Positions 1 to 12,549 of a stretch of DNA of 64,000 nucleotides are shown piece by piece. The position numbers were made by a program, and so were the translations under genes. A model generated the notes under the pieces. That model had not been told where the DNA came from. It did no database searches and was given only the letters and a program-made list of their open reading frames with translations. Source of the DNA: Cristatella mucedo (Eukaryota > Bryozoa > Phylactolaemata > Cristatellidae); the NCBI GenBank assembly GCA_009760855.2, contig WPIO01000002.1, forward strand, positions 124,001-188,000, in the 5' to 3' direction. The stretch's first letter is position 1. Every line of letters begins with the position of its first letter.

Positions 1-340
1 GCACGCAGCTCACTTCGTCTACTCCTTCCTTGCCGTCTTCCTCTATGCGTCGCACCTGCCCGAGAAGCTGCTGCCGGGCCACTTCGACATCGTCGGGCAC
101 AGCCACCAGCTCTTCCACGTGTGCACAGTGCTGGCCACTGCGCAGCAGCTCCGAGGCCTCCTGGTCGACATGCGCGATCGGCACGTGCCCGGCCGCCTAG
201 GCGACTACGCCAGTCCGGCCGTGGCGGCTCTACACTCGTTTGCGCTGCTTGCCGCGCTCGCCCTCTTCAACTGCGTCGTGGTGCTGCTCTTTGCCCGGCG
301 CAAGATCTATGGCTTGAAGCCGGCGCCGCTGCGAGAATGA
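1..340 (+). CDS. 3' terminal coding exon of a PAQR-family (membrane progestin receptor-type) protein, partial
   Basis: Reading in the frame that begins at base 2, the window opens inside a coding exon that runs to a TGA at 338-340. About 112 residues are visible. They include the hallmark block HLPEKLLPG..FDIVGHSHQLFH, which is the C-terminal histidine motif of PAQR proteins (the histidines bind zinc in adiponectin-receptor structures). The piece carries one hydrophobic segment before that block and a second, strongly hydrophobic one after it, followed by a short basic cytosolic tail (ARRKIYGLKPAPLRE). The HLPEK..PG.FD wording is closest to the membrane progestin receptor branch (PAQR5-8) rather than the adiponectin receptors; that branch assignment is from memory of the family. 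The exon is very GC-rich at third positions. Upstream exons lie outside the window, so the exact paralogue is not assigned. Confidence 0.85.
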   Translation, partial: HAAHFVYSFLAVFLYASHLPEKLLPGHFDIVGHSHQLFHVCTVLATAQQLRGLLVDMRDRHVPGRLGDYASPAVAALHSFALLAALALFNCVVVLLFARRKIYGLKPAPLRE

Positions 341-2244
341 CCGACGTCGACCGTGGCAGCAGCCGAGCTGCTTGCCTGCCTGCGACCGACGGCGGAAGGG
401 ACCCCTCGTGGCCGGTGAGCGTGGCCGTCGCCAAATCTTCCCTTCTGCACCTGCTTTGAGACGGAGCATTCATAGACGTGCGATCATTCTTTGAGCTGGT
501 GCTGTGGTGAGACGTTCGTGACATGTTCTTCCAGGCTGTGGAGTGAGACTCTCGCTGCCCGCAGCCTTCGCTGCATTCCGCCATCGCCGCTCGCTGCCAC
601 CGCCACGCGGGCGTGCGTTAAGGGACACACCTAAGGGAGCTGCTGGCGACCTCGGCTGGCCCAGAGGAGGCTAGCCGACACCTCTTCTTCCTATTCTTCG
701 GCCTGTGGTTGAGCTGAGGTCAGCTTGGTTGAGCTCACCAATCTAAACGGGTTTGGGTTATGTTAGCACAATCATGCTCTTTCCATTTCGGTGTGGGATT
801 TCGGCCAGTTTTTATGACGGTGATGAGCTCTGTGACTTTCCTCGAGCTTTTATTAATGCCAGTTACTCAAAAAGCATATTCATTCTTTTGCATGAATAAA
901 CTAACGTGTATGTACTATTTACAAATTTCCACCTTTGCCAAACTACAGCGTCACGAACAGCAATGGTGGGTGAGGGGTAGTGGAGAGACAGCAGAGACAG
1001 CGATGAGGCTGCAAGCTGGAGCAGCTGACATGCGCAATGTGTGGCCTCGATCACCAGCTGTGACTGCACACACAAGCGCGGCTGCTCCACTGAGCGCCAT
1101 TGCTCTGCTGCTTCATCTCCGTCTGCTCTTCCCAGCACTGCGCTCTGCCATGTCATCCCACTCCCAGCCACGAGGCTCTGCCGAAACCGCAGCGATCTGC
1201 AAAGTGATCGCCCCACTCCAAGCGCATTTTGGCAGCGTGTCTCAGCAAAATGCAAGCTGCATTCTCGTCGGCATGCACCTCGGCATATTAGCTGGCTATT
1301 CGCGTTGGCAGGCTTTTAAGGGAGGCTGAGTCTTGACCTTGTCTGTGAAAGCTTACTCTGGGATCTTGCCACTGATATGAGGAAGGGCGTCCATTTCAAA
1401 TGGCGTCTCAGCTGACCGCGGAAAGATGGGTGAATTCATTGACCGAAAGTGTGCCCGTAACTCAGCTGTCTCGATCACCGAAAAGAAATGCCCTATGGCT
1501 CTCTTGATTGAGGCAGCCATTGAGATAAAATAACTGGCATGCATGCTAGAACATTTGAGCCCCGTCCCTCCACTCACACTCGCCTGTGTGCTATCTCAAA
1601 TCTCAAGATGTGTCAACGAATTTCAATAAGATCGGAATGCAATTACTTCATTGTCGTGACTTGGGAGCAAACAGACAGCTTTGAGGGGGTAATGACCCTG
1701 ACCTTGGCCTGCTTACACAGTGTGCTTGGAGCTGACTATAGGAGCAGCAACACCTACTAGGCCAGGCAACAGTTCATGCAGTAGATTTTGGTGAGGATGA
1801 CAGTGTAGGGACATGCTGAAAGGGAGACAGTGCTAGCACTCATCCTCTTGCCCCCATTACCTCTGCACAACTTTGTCACTTGTTCACACGGACGTGTCAC
1901 ATGCTCTCAGCTCTGTTGCAAGAATCCATCTTTTCCACTGGTCAGCTGAAAGCGTTTGGTCATGCCTTGCATTATGACGATGCAGAGCAAGTGAGCTTCG
2001 GCCAGGCGGTCCAACAGACATGAGCTATCTAGTTTTTAGGCACACAAGCGGAAAAGAACCAGTAGCTAGCTAGCCAATGCTTACGGTGCACTTGGTGGTT
2101 TGCAGGGACCCAGAAGCCTCACCTGTCATGGTTGACTAGACAGCGGTGCATCCACCACTATATAGTCTGTAAGCCTCCTTGCCCGGGTAGAACTGGGCTA
2201 AATACTGTCATAGCCTAGCATTGTAACCAAAATCCCCTATGCTG
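341..2244. other. PAQR 3' UTR and downstream non-coding DNA
   Basis: This stretch follows the PAQR stop codon. The first AATAAA in a plausible position is at 895-900, so the 3' UTR may end shortly after it. The ORFs here (for example 760-1329) have no recognisable domain, repeat structure or splice context. I see no other gene. Confidence 0.4.
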
Positions 2245-2470
2245 AATAATAATAATAATAATGCACTTGATAAAGCGCCCTCAGAGAACTTAATCTCTTT
2301 CTAGGCGCTTTACATTTGCTGCAAAGGGAAATGAAATTGAATGGTAAGTAAAATCATGCATGAAAAACAAACAAAATGAATAATATGGTTAGGGGTGACG
2401 TGCACAGGGTCAGCACGCAAATGTGGTTAGTGGCAGCATGCACAGTGTCAGCACACATAAGCGAATAAGC
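2245..2470 (-). mobile_element. 3' end of an L2-like LINE, family A
   Basis: On the minus strand this is the family A 3' UTR: alternating 'gcatgctgacactgtgcatg' blocks, then the conserved end 'gcctagaaagagattaagtt', then 'ctgagggcgctttatcaagtg' and an ATT repeat (AAT repeat on the plus strand at 2245-2262). The same tail recurs at least twelve times in the window. Only about 220 bp is retained, as expected of a 5'-truncated LINE copy. Confidence 0.75.
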
Positions 2471-5400
2471 TAGTGTTCTCTTAACCTGGCTGAGTCTTGC
2501 TTCCTACCTGTGTCCTACTTACTTGAGTCTTCGGTGTATACATCATCAATACGGTAGGAGTGGCCCGCGACTTACGAAACACTTAACGAAGACTCAGAAG
2601 CCAAACACAGGTCTACTTCTTGGCCAAGACTCGGGCAAGACCTAGCAACAGACCAATCACAGGTGCCGTCAAGGGCATGCCTTCCTTTTGCTTTGTATAT
2701 ATTGCAGACGACTCACTTGTGTCTGCTTGTGTGTTGTGTGTGTGCACGTGTGTGTGCATGCGTGCGTGCGTGTGCATGGGCACGCGTTAGAGAGAGAGAG
2801 AGAAAGACCCAGCACTCGTCCAGACTGCGAGTACAAGGCTACTCTATTCGTTAGGATTCCGAGTACAGGCCTGCTCGCATACCGAGCGTGCAGGGCACGC
2901 GAGCAGTCCAAGTGGCTGGCGTTCCAAGCTGGCTGCCAAGTCGGAGAACAGCAGTGAGTTGTGACCCCTGCTGTGTAGTGAAATGCAGCGAGCTGATCGA
3001 GCCAATAAAGAATTTGAGTGCCAGCTAAAGATGGCTAGTGCAGACAAAGTGCGTGCTTGCACCTGCCTCTGCCGAGAGGTGATGACGTGTGACGATGGCC
3101 TTGAAAAGCTCTTCGCTCTCAGGCCTGGCGGCCGTAGCCGTGCGGCCAGGATCGAGTATATCGTGGCTAGAGGAGATGTGGAAGAGAAGACCAGTAGAGT
3201 CGGCAGGCAGCTGGCACGACGTTGTCAGAGCTGGCAGCGCTGAAAGTGAGGTCATAGCCCTCAGAAGCTTGCCAATGGCTGCACTGAGCAGCTGGTGGGC
3301 CTAAAATGCTACTGCTCTTCCTATCGGTAGCCTCTGTTGCCTCAGCTCCAGTCTGCAGCTGGCATTGTAACTGCACGTGGGTCGACAAACCAGTGCTGCC
3401 AAGGCGTAGGCTTGCGTCGGCACTGGACTCGTCAGCCACAGCATCCAATAATATGGTGCAAAGTGGCTACTGAAATTCTCAATGACAGCAGTGTAACGTT
3501 GGAAAGGCAAGACAGTTAAGAGAATCCAGGCAAGTATAATTTAGAAGAGAGTGTGAGTGGATAATTGAACAGAAGAGAGGTATATAGTTGGATAGATACA
3601 GACGAAGATTTGTACATGCACAGTATTAACCTCTATTTTAAGCTTGGTTTTGAGTTAGTAAGTTACTGAGTTAGTCACGATCACTGACGTTAAGCTCTCG
3701 CTCCTGCCCGCAAGTGTCCGTTTACAGGAATGCATGCAGGCTTAGTAAAAGTCATTAGGTCATGACGTTTTTCAAAATCTTCCTGGCACCTTCGACTTCA
3801 AAGCGTCGTGGTTGGGTTAGTCTGCAGCTAACCTTAGGCCTGATCCTGCCACCACCCCAACCCCCACATACCCCCCGAAGGCACTGGTAGCCGGCTGTGC
3901 GCCTGGTCACTCTTTGCACCGTGCTCACCAGCCTAGACATAAATGCTGCTAGGCAACCGTTGAGTGAGTGTAGCTCCTGTTTCAGCAGCTAGGATACTTC
4001 GAAGCTAATCAAGCAAACTGCAACTCTTTGTTGTATTGTTATGCAAAGAGCACTTTGCATTGAGCAGCCATTTATCAGATGCAGCATGCTGGCTTAACAA
4101 TTGTAAATTCAACATTGCCAGGGTACAATGCAGCAAGGAAGCTCGTCATAGCAATAGTTGGTGGATCACGTAAGCGTACCCACCGTCCGTTCCTTCGAGA
4201 TCACTTTGTGCCCAGATCGGTAAGATCAAACTTGGGACTCGACCACAAGCAACGTGCTGTTTAAACCTTTCTGCCTGCCTGCTACACACTGCAAAGAAAC
4301 CAGTTTCATGGTATGTCAGATCTAGACGAAAAGGGTTCACATAGAATGTCCCATAAGCGGACAAAGATGTGTACACACTTTTTTACATGGTGGCATTGAG
4401 ATACCACACAGCAGCTGATGGTGACACGTCAAATACTGTTGATACTGACACAGGAGGTCTCACTTGAACAGCAGTCCTTCCTTAGCACCATCAGCCACCT
4501 ACAGTAATATTTGCAGTTCCGTAATCCAACACCTACTTGGAGTAGGAAAAGCTGCGTGTTCCGGCATCAAGATGGAGCACATTAGCTGCTCATACGAGAC
4601 TTCACTCACCGGGCCTCTGCAACTACTGAAACTTAATCAGAGTGCGAAATAGTACTCTTTGGAAACGTGATTATGCAATATCCACGAAATTCTTATCTTG
4701 ACTCGCGGCTTCACTTAATGGGCAGTTTTTGCTTAATGACATCTCAGCAAGGAGCTGCTGGCAAAACTGGCACGACTGAACGTATATTCACTCATCGTGC
4801 ATGCAGCAGTCGTTCATCAGCGATTTCCAGTTTGTCCTTGACTTGCTGCTTCCTGCCAAGGCAAGCGTTCAATGCCTATGAGATATGTGGTGTACATTTC
4901 GTTAACATTATCGGCAGAATGGGCTCGATTGCTCATGTACTGATGAGAACGAGCTAGAAATTACGGTCGTTTGAGCTGCCTACACTGGTGGTCTTAGGTA
5001 ATCCATTTCGGTTCAGTCGGAAGTGGTGCATCGAGAAATAAGCAATCCTCTTTGCAGTATAAGGTTTTTTGCAGATATTCGTGAGTTAAATACTTTCATT
5101 GTGGAAGGCTGAATTGCCAAATTCATGCTCAATAGATAGCATACCACGACTGACACAGTATGTAATTAAAAAAAACTTCTGAACGATAGTGTTCTCGATC
5201 ACGACGTGGTTTGATTAGACGCCGCTTTCGAGGTAGGGTATCATCTGCAAGAATCGTGAAATAAACCGGGCAGTGATATTAAATGGAGGGCATAGTGCCG
5301 GCAGCTTCAGAGCGCCATTTTCCAACGCTTGTGCAGTTGCACTGAACCGGGATTTCGTTTCCGCCCGTACGCAGACGAACCTGCATCGGGCACTGACGAT

Positions 5401-5865
5401 TGCCAGCAGCAAGATGCTTTGTGCTCTATGCTTTAATAATCGGAATAATAATATAACACAACATTTTTATACGACCCTGGAAAAACCGAATCTCATTCTA
5501 AGCACTTCACAGATGCTGGAAAGAAGTGTGCCAATTGGGTGGTGATAACATGCAATTCGTCTGCCAGCATAAGCAGTCAAGGGACAATTTACGTGGACCG
5601 AGTGCGGTAAGGAGCGGGCTAGCTTTTAGCTTCTCTTTAAAATACCGTCAAGTAATGGAATGTAGCGATACCAATCGGAGTGATTTTCAGGTTTTGGGAG
5701 CTCACGGGTTGGGAGCGCTCAAACTAAAGGCACAGTCACCGAAAATGTATATGAGGTTAATCTGGGGCATAGCTAAGCAACGTAAGGAAGAAGGCTGGGT
5801 GGCACACTGCAAATCCCAAATAAGGAAGTATTGTTTGCCGGCTGGCTGACTGTCTTCTAGTATGG
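2471..5865. other. non-coding DNA, no gene recognised
   Basis: There is a GT-rich imperfect tract at about 2720-2785 followed by a short GA run (2790-2803). Short ORFs are scattered but none shows a known motif or a splice-supported exon. Confidence 0.4.
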
Positions 5866-6035
5866 TGAGCCGTGATGGCACACTAGGTAAGGCGGTTGCT
5901 TTCACGACCTCGGTCCCGAGGTCGTGGGTTCGATTCCTGCGTTGGGCGATTCTTTATCGCCACTGCAAGCGGTGGTTATACTCATAAGGCTCTTCTGTAG
6001 CTATACAAAAAGAGGCTGTTTAATCAGCTAGGATT
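5866..6035 (+). mobile_element. tRNA-derived SINE, family 2
   Basis: The head has a tRNA-like A box (TGGCACACTAGGTAAGGCGG) and B box (GTGGGTTCGATTCC at about 5924-5937). They are followed by the family body 'gcgattctttatcgccactg', 'ggctcttctgtagctatac' and a 3' part ending near 'gaggctgtttaatcagct'. Copies recur at 7700, 11540, 46260 and 58650. It is not a functional tRNA gene, because no acceptor stem pairing is evident and it continues into a non-tRNA body. Confidence 0.75.
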
Positions 6036-7699
6036 TATTTAGTATGGGCAGAAAGATCTGCAAGTCTGTGTAAAAGTAGTCCAGAAGTGGTGTCATAAAT
6101 GCACGGACCACTTTGGCTGCGGTGTGCATATCTAAGCGATCCGGATTTTTGCAATATGGCGGGGGGGGGGGGAGGATTCTAGAAAATTCTGAAGCCAGTA
6201 AAGATTTGACCGAGAGAGGAGTGTAAATGAGTGCTATCGCGGGGCACGCTCGTGCAGAGCCATAGCCGAGTGCACATGCTCTAAAATCCAGCTCGCTTAT
6301 CAGCTCCTCGGCTCACCGCCGCCGAGCCCGGTGCTAATTTGGATCGCGCATAGATTCTGCGGATCGGTTTAATGGGTAGCACCCCTACAGCATTGGCTTG
6401 CGTCAGCATTGTGGGATGCCGAGTACGTCTAATTACCCATCTCGAGGTCAGAGCTGCATTAGTGCCAGCAAATGCTACCCAATATTGTTCGGTGCAATTT
6501 TTAGAAGTGGCCGCCACTTCCGCTTCCCCTTGTTGATCTGTTTCATGTCCAGAGCAAATCGGGAAGCCGCGAGCCGTTGGCACACTGCCCGTGTCCCCCA
6601 GACTGTGTGAACGATTCTCTACTTCGCAGTCGGATGGACACCCGCCATTGTTACCTCGGGTTCAAAAATGCCCCTGCCGTAACGAATTGCCTTGCAACTG
6701 CCGTCTAAAGGGATAGTTTACCTAGGACCGACGAGTTAATTCGAAAATGCTCTGTTTATTGCTCGTCTACCACAGCATGACCAGGGTTGCATTTGTGTAA
6801 ATAGCAAAACCACACCGATGAATCGGTCACTAAAGCGAAGTGTAGAGGTCGGCATCTCTGCCCAGAAGGCTTTCCCAAAATCGTGTAGCGTGTACTGAGG
6901 CGTCGCTCTCCACTGGGTCTAGCGAATATCGAAAGTCATTTATATACGTCTGAATATAATTTCGCAGACCTGGGTTGGTCTCTTGGGTTGACCCTCCAGC
7001 TAAGTAATTGCTAGAACACTGAGCGTTGTAAATGATCTCCCGGGGCGGCTAACAGTGCTGACGTGCGGGCGATTACCTTTAGCAAGTCGCCAAAGGATAC
7101 TAGCATTCAGCCGGGTTGTTCATAGGTGCATTCGTTTGGGGCCACTTTAGTGAGGGCAAATGAGCAGTAGTTGTCGAGCTCTCAGCCTCCTTCCACGAAA
7201 GCCCAGCACATCTTCGCGTAGCGACAGTAATTCAACAGAAAAGGCTACAGGGCTTAAAAACCGAGTATATTTAATTATTGAATATGGCGGCTCGAGAAAT
7301 TTGACGGTGTCGCTCATTCAAGGGGACTCTGCAGATTGGGGCAAGCGATTTCCTTTTTTGGTGGGGGCCAGAAAGGCTGACAGAACGATGAGCCTTCGGC
7401 GCGAGCGTTTAGCGTCGGTTTCCGGAAAGCCTGTCGTCTTTAAAGGAGTATCGTCTTTCTAGAGTTTTGAATTAGCATTTCTTTTTAGACAGATATGAAG
7501 AGGACTGGCGAGGGGGCTCACCCCCTGGAAGCGTTGCATTAGGCCCACCGAACAGGGGTACGATTGTCTTTTGAGCTTACCGAATGAGGCTTCCTGGTGG
7601 AAGAAGAGCCCCCTGCACGCAGCGCAAGGCATTCGAATACATTTTAAAAGCAAAAGCTAATAGAAAGTGGCTGATTTAAAAGCATAATTTTACGTAGCG
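6036..7699. other. non-coding DNA
   Basis: It contains a run of 12 G at 6161-6172. No gene, repeat family or RNA gene is recognised. The 100-aa ORFs at 6281-6583 and 7160-7462 have no discernible domain. Confidence 0.4.
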
Positions 7700-7830
7700 G
7701 TAGAAGACATTTAACGGCTATCGTCGCCGCTTGCTGTTGCCAATACAGGATTGGCCGCCGCAGGATTCGAACCCATTACCTCGGTCTCGAAGAGCGAGCA
7801 CCTTACTTCCCGGGCTATCGCGGCCCAAGG
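7700..7830 (-). mobile_element. tRNA-derived SINE, family 2 (diverged)
   Basis: Plus-strand sequence 'gcaggattcgaacccat' is the reverse complement of a B box. It lies near the tRNA-like head 'gggccgcgatagcccggga' (reverse), with the shared body 'aacggctatcgtcgccgct' upstream of it on the plus strand. It is diverged from the other copies. Confidence 0.6.
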
Positions 7831-7884
7831 GAGCACTCCAAATTAAAATGGAACTCAATATAGAATTTTAGAGGGGCTAAAGAG

Positions 7885-8115
7885 CTTTTCTACGCATACT
7901 ATGCATACTGTGTGCTTATGCGTGCTGACATAGTGCATGCTGCCACCAACCAGATTTCCATGCCGACCCTGTGCATGTCATCTCTAACCATGTTATGCTT
8001 GTTGACATTGTGCTTGCTACCACTAACCATTTGACCATGCTTCCTTTGCATCATGTGTACAGTGTCTAGAAAGAGATTAATTTCTCTGAGCGTGCTAAAT
8101 AGATGTATTATTAGT
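7885..8115 (+). mobile_element. 3' end of an L2-like LINE, family A
   Basis: Successive blocks 'gtgctgacatagtgcatgct', 'gaccctgtgcatgtcat' and 'ctaaccatgttatgcttg' lead to 'ctagaaagagattaatttct' and a short ATTATTAG tail. The order matches the family A 3' UTR seen at 37.6 and 57.1 kb. Confidence 0.7.
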
Positions 8116-8914
8116 TAACAGTTTGGGAAAGTCCTTGACCTTGTACTACGCCCCTCGAACTCGAGGTTTATCGCGGTGTGCGAAAATACTGGCTACGCCT
8201 TCGTCGCTCTTGTAGCCTTTTTAGGACTGTAAACCGCTCGCGTGAGATACATGTGCACGTCATCGCCACTACTTGCAATGTCATCGATTGTTTTTCTTCT
8301 TTTAAAGGTGGAATCTGGTGAGTCGGCTACCTCCTAGTTAACGAGTGCTAGTCCAAGTCCAAGATGTAGCTCCAGCCCTCATCGATTAGAAGGTTTTGCC
8401 TCAAGCGATGTTCCCATTACGAGGATAATGACAGCCAATTTGGAAAATAACTCGGAATGAACGAGCCGAATTTTTCGCACCGCGCTACGTCGCTACCACG
8501 CATCATTCTCTTTAGCCTGTCTGAAGAAAAATGGCAGGCTCTCGTCGAAGAAACCTCCAATCTGCGCGCCGAAGGTGCTTAACCTTGACGAGCTTCTAGA
8601 ACTTCTCTCTAAGCCCGTGAGCGCAGCGCTCTGAGCGCATGGTAGCCTGAGAGAATAATCGTGCCTCCAAAGAGTGAGGGGCGGGGGGGGCTTCAGGGTA
8701 ATTTTGGCGAATGGATGCTCGAGCGGGCGGCTGCAATTTCGGTTGGAATAGCGTAACCCTGACGCTTCAACCGGACCTGCGATCACATATGTCTGACGGA
8801 AGTAGGCTGAAGCCCTGCCCCCCCCCTTTTCTAAACTCCTCCATTTGAACATTTGCCCTTGAACGCTCGGTCGCTGCGTAGGAGTCTCGGCAGCTGCGAC
8901 CCTGTGCTCATTGC
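8116..8914. other. non-coding DNA
   Basis: No gene is recognised. The minus-strand ORF at 8493-8852 has low-complexity composition and no known domain. Confidence 0.4.
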
Positions 8915-9070
8915 GCCGTGCTAATTTGACCCAGCGGTTAAGGCGCTCGCCTCTAACGAGGTGAATGCATTATTGCTATGGCCGGAGGTCGTCGAGCCCC
9001 GCGTAGCGTACGTGAAGTGCCTGAATAGAGATTGGGTTCTTAGGGCGCTGCACAAACGAATTATATGTAA
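8915..9070 (+). mobile_element. tRNA-derived SINE, family 1
   Basis: The head contains 'gacccagcggttaaggcgct' (A-box-like) and 'ggtcgtcgagccccgcg' (B-box-like). The tail is 'gtgaagtgcctgaatagaga' then 'ttgggttcttagggcgctg'. The same head and tail order is present at 28892, 37432 and 53715. The tail resembles the family A LINE 3' end. Confidence 0.7.
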
Positions 9071-10364
9071 ATATTTGTTCCAGTTCCAGCATTGCCGCGC
9101 TGCCGGCTCAACGAGAGGCGAGGCGCGCTCGTCGCCGTTGCGTTACTCGAAGTCGGTGGCCGCCTGCGACCTGCTCGACCACGATTGGCCAGCCGCTCTG
9201 GTGCCTTTCTTATGCCTTGCCTATGCCTTTCTTGTGGCCTTTCTTGTGCCTTTCTTGGCTACTCAAAGGTCGCGGCGCCAGACCGCAGCCGGTCAGTAGC
9301 GGCCGAGCCCCGGGCCTGCAAGTCGCTGCCGTTCGCTACTTTGCTGTGTGCGGCCTCGGGCAGGAACGGTTGGACAGCGCAATGATCTGCCAAGATCCTA
9401 TCTGAAAACCAACTTGCCGATGAGCCTCTGTGGTCTGACCTCTCCTTGGCCGGTAGGGCTTCTTTGTAATGCGCTGCGGGTGTTTACCCACCCACCCCAC
9501 CCAAGTCCTCGGTCCTTGGCCGTCCTGCCCGTCCATGTACCACCGCACGCCTACGGCGACCCGGTGGACCCTTCAGGATTAATATCAGTAATCAGTACAG
9601 TAGAGCAGTCCTGGTTCCTTGGAGAAAAAGCGTCGTGTAGAGCGCTACCCATCAAGCCGTTGTCTCAGTGATACAACTCACTACATGTCACGAATCGATT
9701 ATAGAACAATTTATCAAATATACATAGGCTTAGATTCAGGCCTGTAGTGAGAATTGTTCCTGAGAACTAGGCCCTGGTGGTGATCGGAGTAACCGGAAGC
9801 CACAGGAAGCGATACTTTTAGCAATAATGTCACGTCCTCATAGACTAACATGCCTAGCAGCGACGCGTTTCCTCACAAGTGCAGCCAATTAGCTTGAAGA
9901 AGCTGAGTGCTTGGCTGCAACAGGTCTTGCAGAACCGGTTTCCTTAGCTTTGCTATGCCTAGTATAATAAAACAATTAACAAGTTTGTCTGTTTCCAGCT
10001 ATTCCCCCAAACAATATATGGGGTAGAAAATCAAAAGAATTATTGGCGAGCTAATAAGATACGTTAATGGTTAATTGCGTGGTCTCGCTGACTAAACACA
10101 TATTTTTCATTTGTGAAAGCACGAGATACGTAACGGACTATTATTACTTTGCTGATAATAAGTCACATTTATAGCTCCCCAGGTGATTCAAAACTCTATC
10201 CAGGCATTTAGTAAACTTTTCCTTCCTTTCACCATACAATTTCTTGCATTTCACTACACAATTTTCTGCGTTTCACCTCGAAATCGATATTGAGTTCACA
10301 TCTCATACTTCATCCAAGAGCGTTTAAGGGCTCGGCCTGCGCTGCCTTAGTTGCAATAAGAAAC
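9071..10364. other. non-coding DNA with a GC-rich segment
   Basis: Positions 9080-9670 are clearly GC-richer than the neighbours and contain an imperfect short repeat of 'tgcctttcttg' at 9203-9260. ORFs there lack known motifs, and no exon can be defended. Confidence 0.35.
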
Positions 10365-11457
10365 ATTTTACTTTTGAGATAGCGTCCTCAGAGAACTCAA
10401 TTTCTTTCTAGGCACTTAGGATTTGCTGCAAAGGAAGCACGGTCGAATGGTTAGCGGTTGCATGCTCCATAAACAACAAGAATAACATGGTTAGGGGTGA
10501 TATGCACAGGGTCAGCATGCAAGTATGCTTAGTGACAGCATGCGCAGTGTCAGCACGCATAAACACATAAAAGACGAATCACAGGGACCCATTAAATGCT
10601 GTCATGAATAGGTGCGTATATAATTTCTTTTTAAATGTGGTCAAATTAGGAGATGCCGTGACGCATGTCAGGTGTGAGTTCCGGGCTTTGGGAGCATACA
10701 TACTAAATGCACGGTCTCCAAAGGATTTGAGGTTTGTACGAGGTATAGGCAAACGGTTAGATTCCGAAAAGCGGGCGGTAGGATGCTTAGCCTAGTGAGG
10801 AGAGTAGATCTGATAGGTACGCTGGAGTTAAAGAATGAAGGGACCTAAACATAAGTTTCAAAACCTTGAAGACGATCCGTTGCTTGACTGGGAGACAGTG
10901 CTGGTCGGCGACAATTGGTGTGATGTGATAACTGCGACGCTCACGACAGACATGCATAGCTGCAGAGTTTTGCACTAGCGGTAAGCGCCTGATTGCACAT
11001 GCCGGCAGACCAGCAAGCAGTGAGTTACATAAGTCAAGACGGGATGTCACAAATGCATGGACCATATGTGGTATCCCTGTCTAAAAAAGCCTAAATTTTA
11101 TGTAGCTGGAAGTAGGCAGGCTTGACGGTGAAGCTGATGTGGTCGTCTAATGAAAGGTCATGTTGAAACACGATACCTAGATTCCGTAAAGATTCAACAG
11201 ATGTGCTATTGGTAGAGCCGATTTTGAGCGTTAGCCTTTCCAATTTCCGAATCACACTTGGTTTGCCCATAACTAGTAAGTTGGTTTTTATCATCATTCA
11301 GTTTAAGAAAATTTGCTGCCATCCATGTGTAGATGTCGTCAATACATACAGCAAGGGAGTTGAGAGAATACGACGTGCTGGAGGGCTGGGAGGGATCAAA
11401 GTAAAGGTACAACTGACTATCAATAACTGTAAATTGTGTCTTGTAATGACCATATGA
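10365..11457 (-). mobile_element. L2-like LINE, family A, 5'-truncated reverse-transcriptase 3' half
   Basis: Reading the minus strand from 11457, decayed ORFs give [50 protein letters not shown] and [19 protein letters not shown]. These are the C-terminal reverse-transcriptase and tail blocks of L2/CR1-group LINEs. The element finishes at about 10380 with the family A end 'agaaagaaattgagttctct'. Frames are broken repeatedly, so it is a fossil. Confidence 0.85.
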
Positions 11458-11534
11458 GAGTTTTCTAGACTAGAGCAAATGTATGAATCGTATTAGAATA
11501 TCCAGCTAACTGAATTTGTAGTGACCGTCTTTAT

Positions 11535-11690
11535 TGTGAGCCATGGGTTAGCTGATTTAACAGCCTCATTTGTACAGCGGCAGAAGAGCCTTAAAACTAT
11601 CACCACCTTTCGAAGTGGGCAATAAAGGATCGCCCACTTCAGGGCTCGAAGCCACGACCTGGGTCGTGAAGAGCCAGCATCTACATTTAG
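11535..11690 (-). mobile_element. tRNA-derived SINE, family 2
   Basis: The plus-strand body 'cagcctcatttgtacagcgg', 'aataaaggatcgcccactt' and 'gggctcgaagccacgacct' is the reverse complement of the family 2 layout (tRNA-like head, 'gcgat..cc' hairpin, 'ggctcttctg'). Confidence 0.65.
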
Positions 11691-12549
11691 GTTAAGATCC
11701 AGAGGGGATAACCGCGTTATCAGACTCAAGGTAAAAATAAGAATACGTTATAGCTGCCCTTTGTATAAGAAAATACAATATAACGCCGTTTGAAGAGAAC
11801 CATGTAAAGAGAGAACTTCATGAGAGCCGCAGATCGGTAAGACTGGACGTATCCGGTCTAACTGGAGGTAAGTGGCTCTGCAGTAAACGGAGCAGCAGGA
11901 GGAAAAACCAGAAAACTTTAGCTCCCACCCCTCCGAAAAGCCCCCCCCCCCCCGCCACAGTAGCGCCGCGCCGTCGGAAATGCCTCCAGCTGTCCTTCCT
12001 GGCGTCAACCGGGAGTCAGGAGCATGGCTACCGTGTTGAGAGAGATGCTCCGGTAGCTTTTCGGTAGGGAGGGGGGTCACGCCTTACGCACAAAGCTTTC
12101 CTTCCCTACCCAGACGGCAGTTTTAGATTCGCCGGTCGCTAGTAATCTGCTTATTAGTTACGACCGTGCGTACCTATTATTGTTTCGTCGTCGTCGTTCA
12201 AATGCATTCCTAGATGTTATTATTGTTTCCAAAGTCCGAGAATTGTGCACTAAGAAAAGAAAAGCGCTCGGGAGGCGATGAGGGGCCGATAGCGGAGAAC
12301 CCGCTTTTGGCATTCCTAGCATTTTGTCGAACTGCTCAGCGCGTTCTCCCTCAAGCGTTGCTGCGAGTCTGTCTGACTTAGTGGTCATCAGGCCTGCTAT
12401 AACTCCGCCAGCATAATCTAGCGTTTTTCTTTTGAATCCTTGCTCAATATGCACGAGACCCCAAATAATAAGCGACCTTGTTTCTGAAAAAGGCCTCGAC
12501 CTTCTCGCCTTCACATCAGCCTGGCTACAATAGGTAAACTGCCTGACTA
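11691..12549. other. non-coding DNA
   Basis: There is a run of 13 C at 11941-11953. The 118-aa minus-strand ORF at 12158-12514 has no recognised domain. I see no exon with flanking splice sites. Confidence 0.4.

Noticed and set aside
760-1329. 189-aa ORF downstream of PAQR as a separate gene
   Set aside because: The sequence does not resemble any family I know, and it overlaps an opposite-strand ORF of similar quality. It may be 3' UTR or intergenic.
5866-5960. Possible tRNA gene (B box GGTTCGATTCC)
   Set aside because: No acceptor or anticodon stem pairing, the sequence continues into a repeat body shared with several other loci, and it therefore belongs to a SINE family.
8493-8852. 119-aa minus-strand ORF as a gene
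   Set aside because: No domain, no splice context, low-complexity composition, and a single open frame of this length is expected by chance in this much DNA.
12158-12514. 118-aa minus-strand ORF as a gene
   Set aside because: No recognisable motif and no supporting exon structure.
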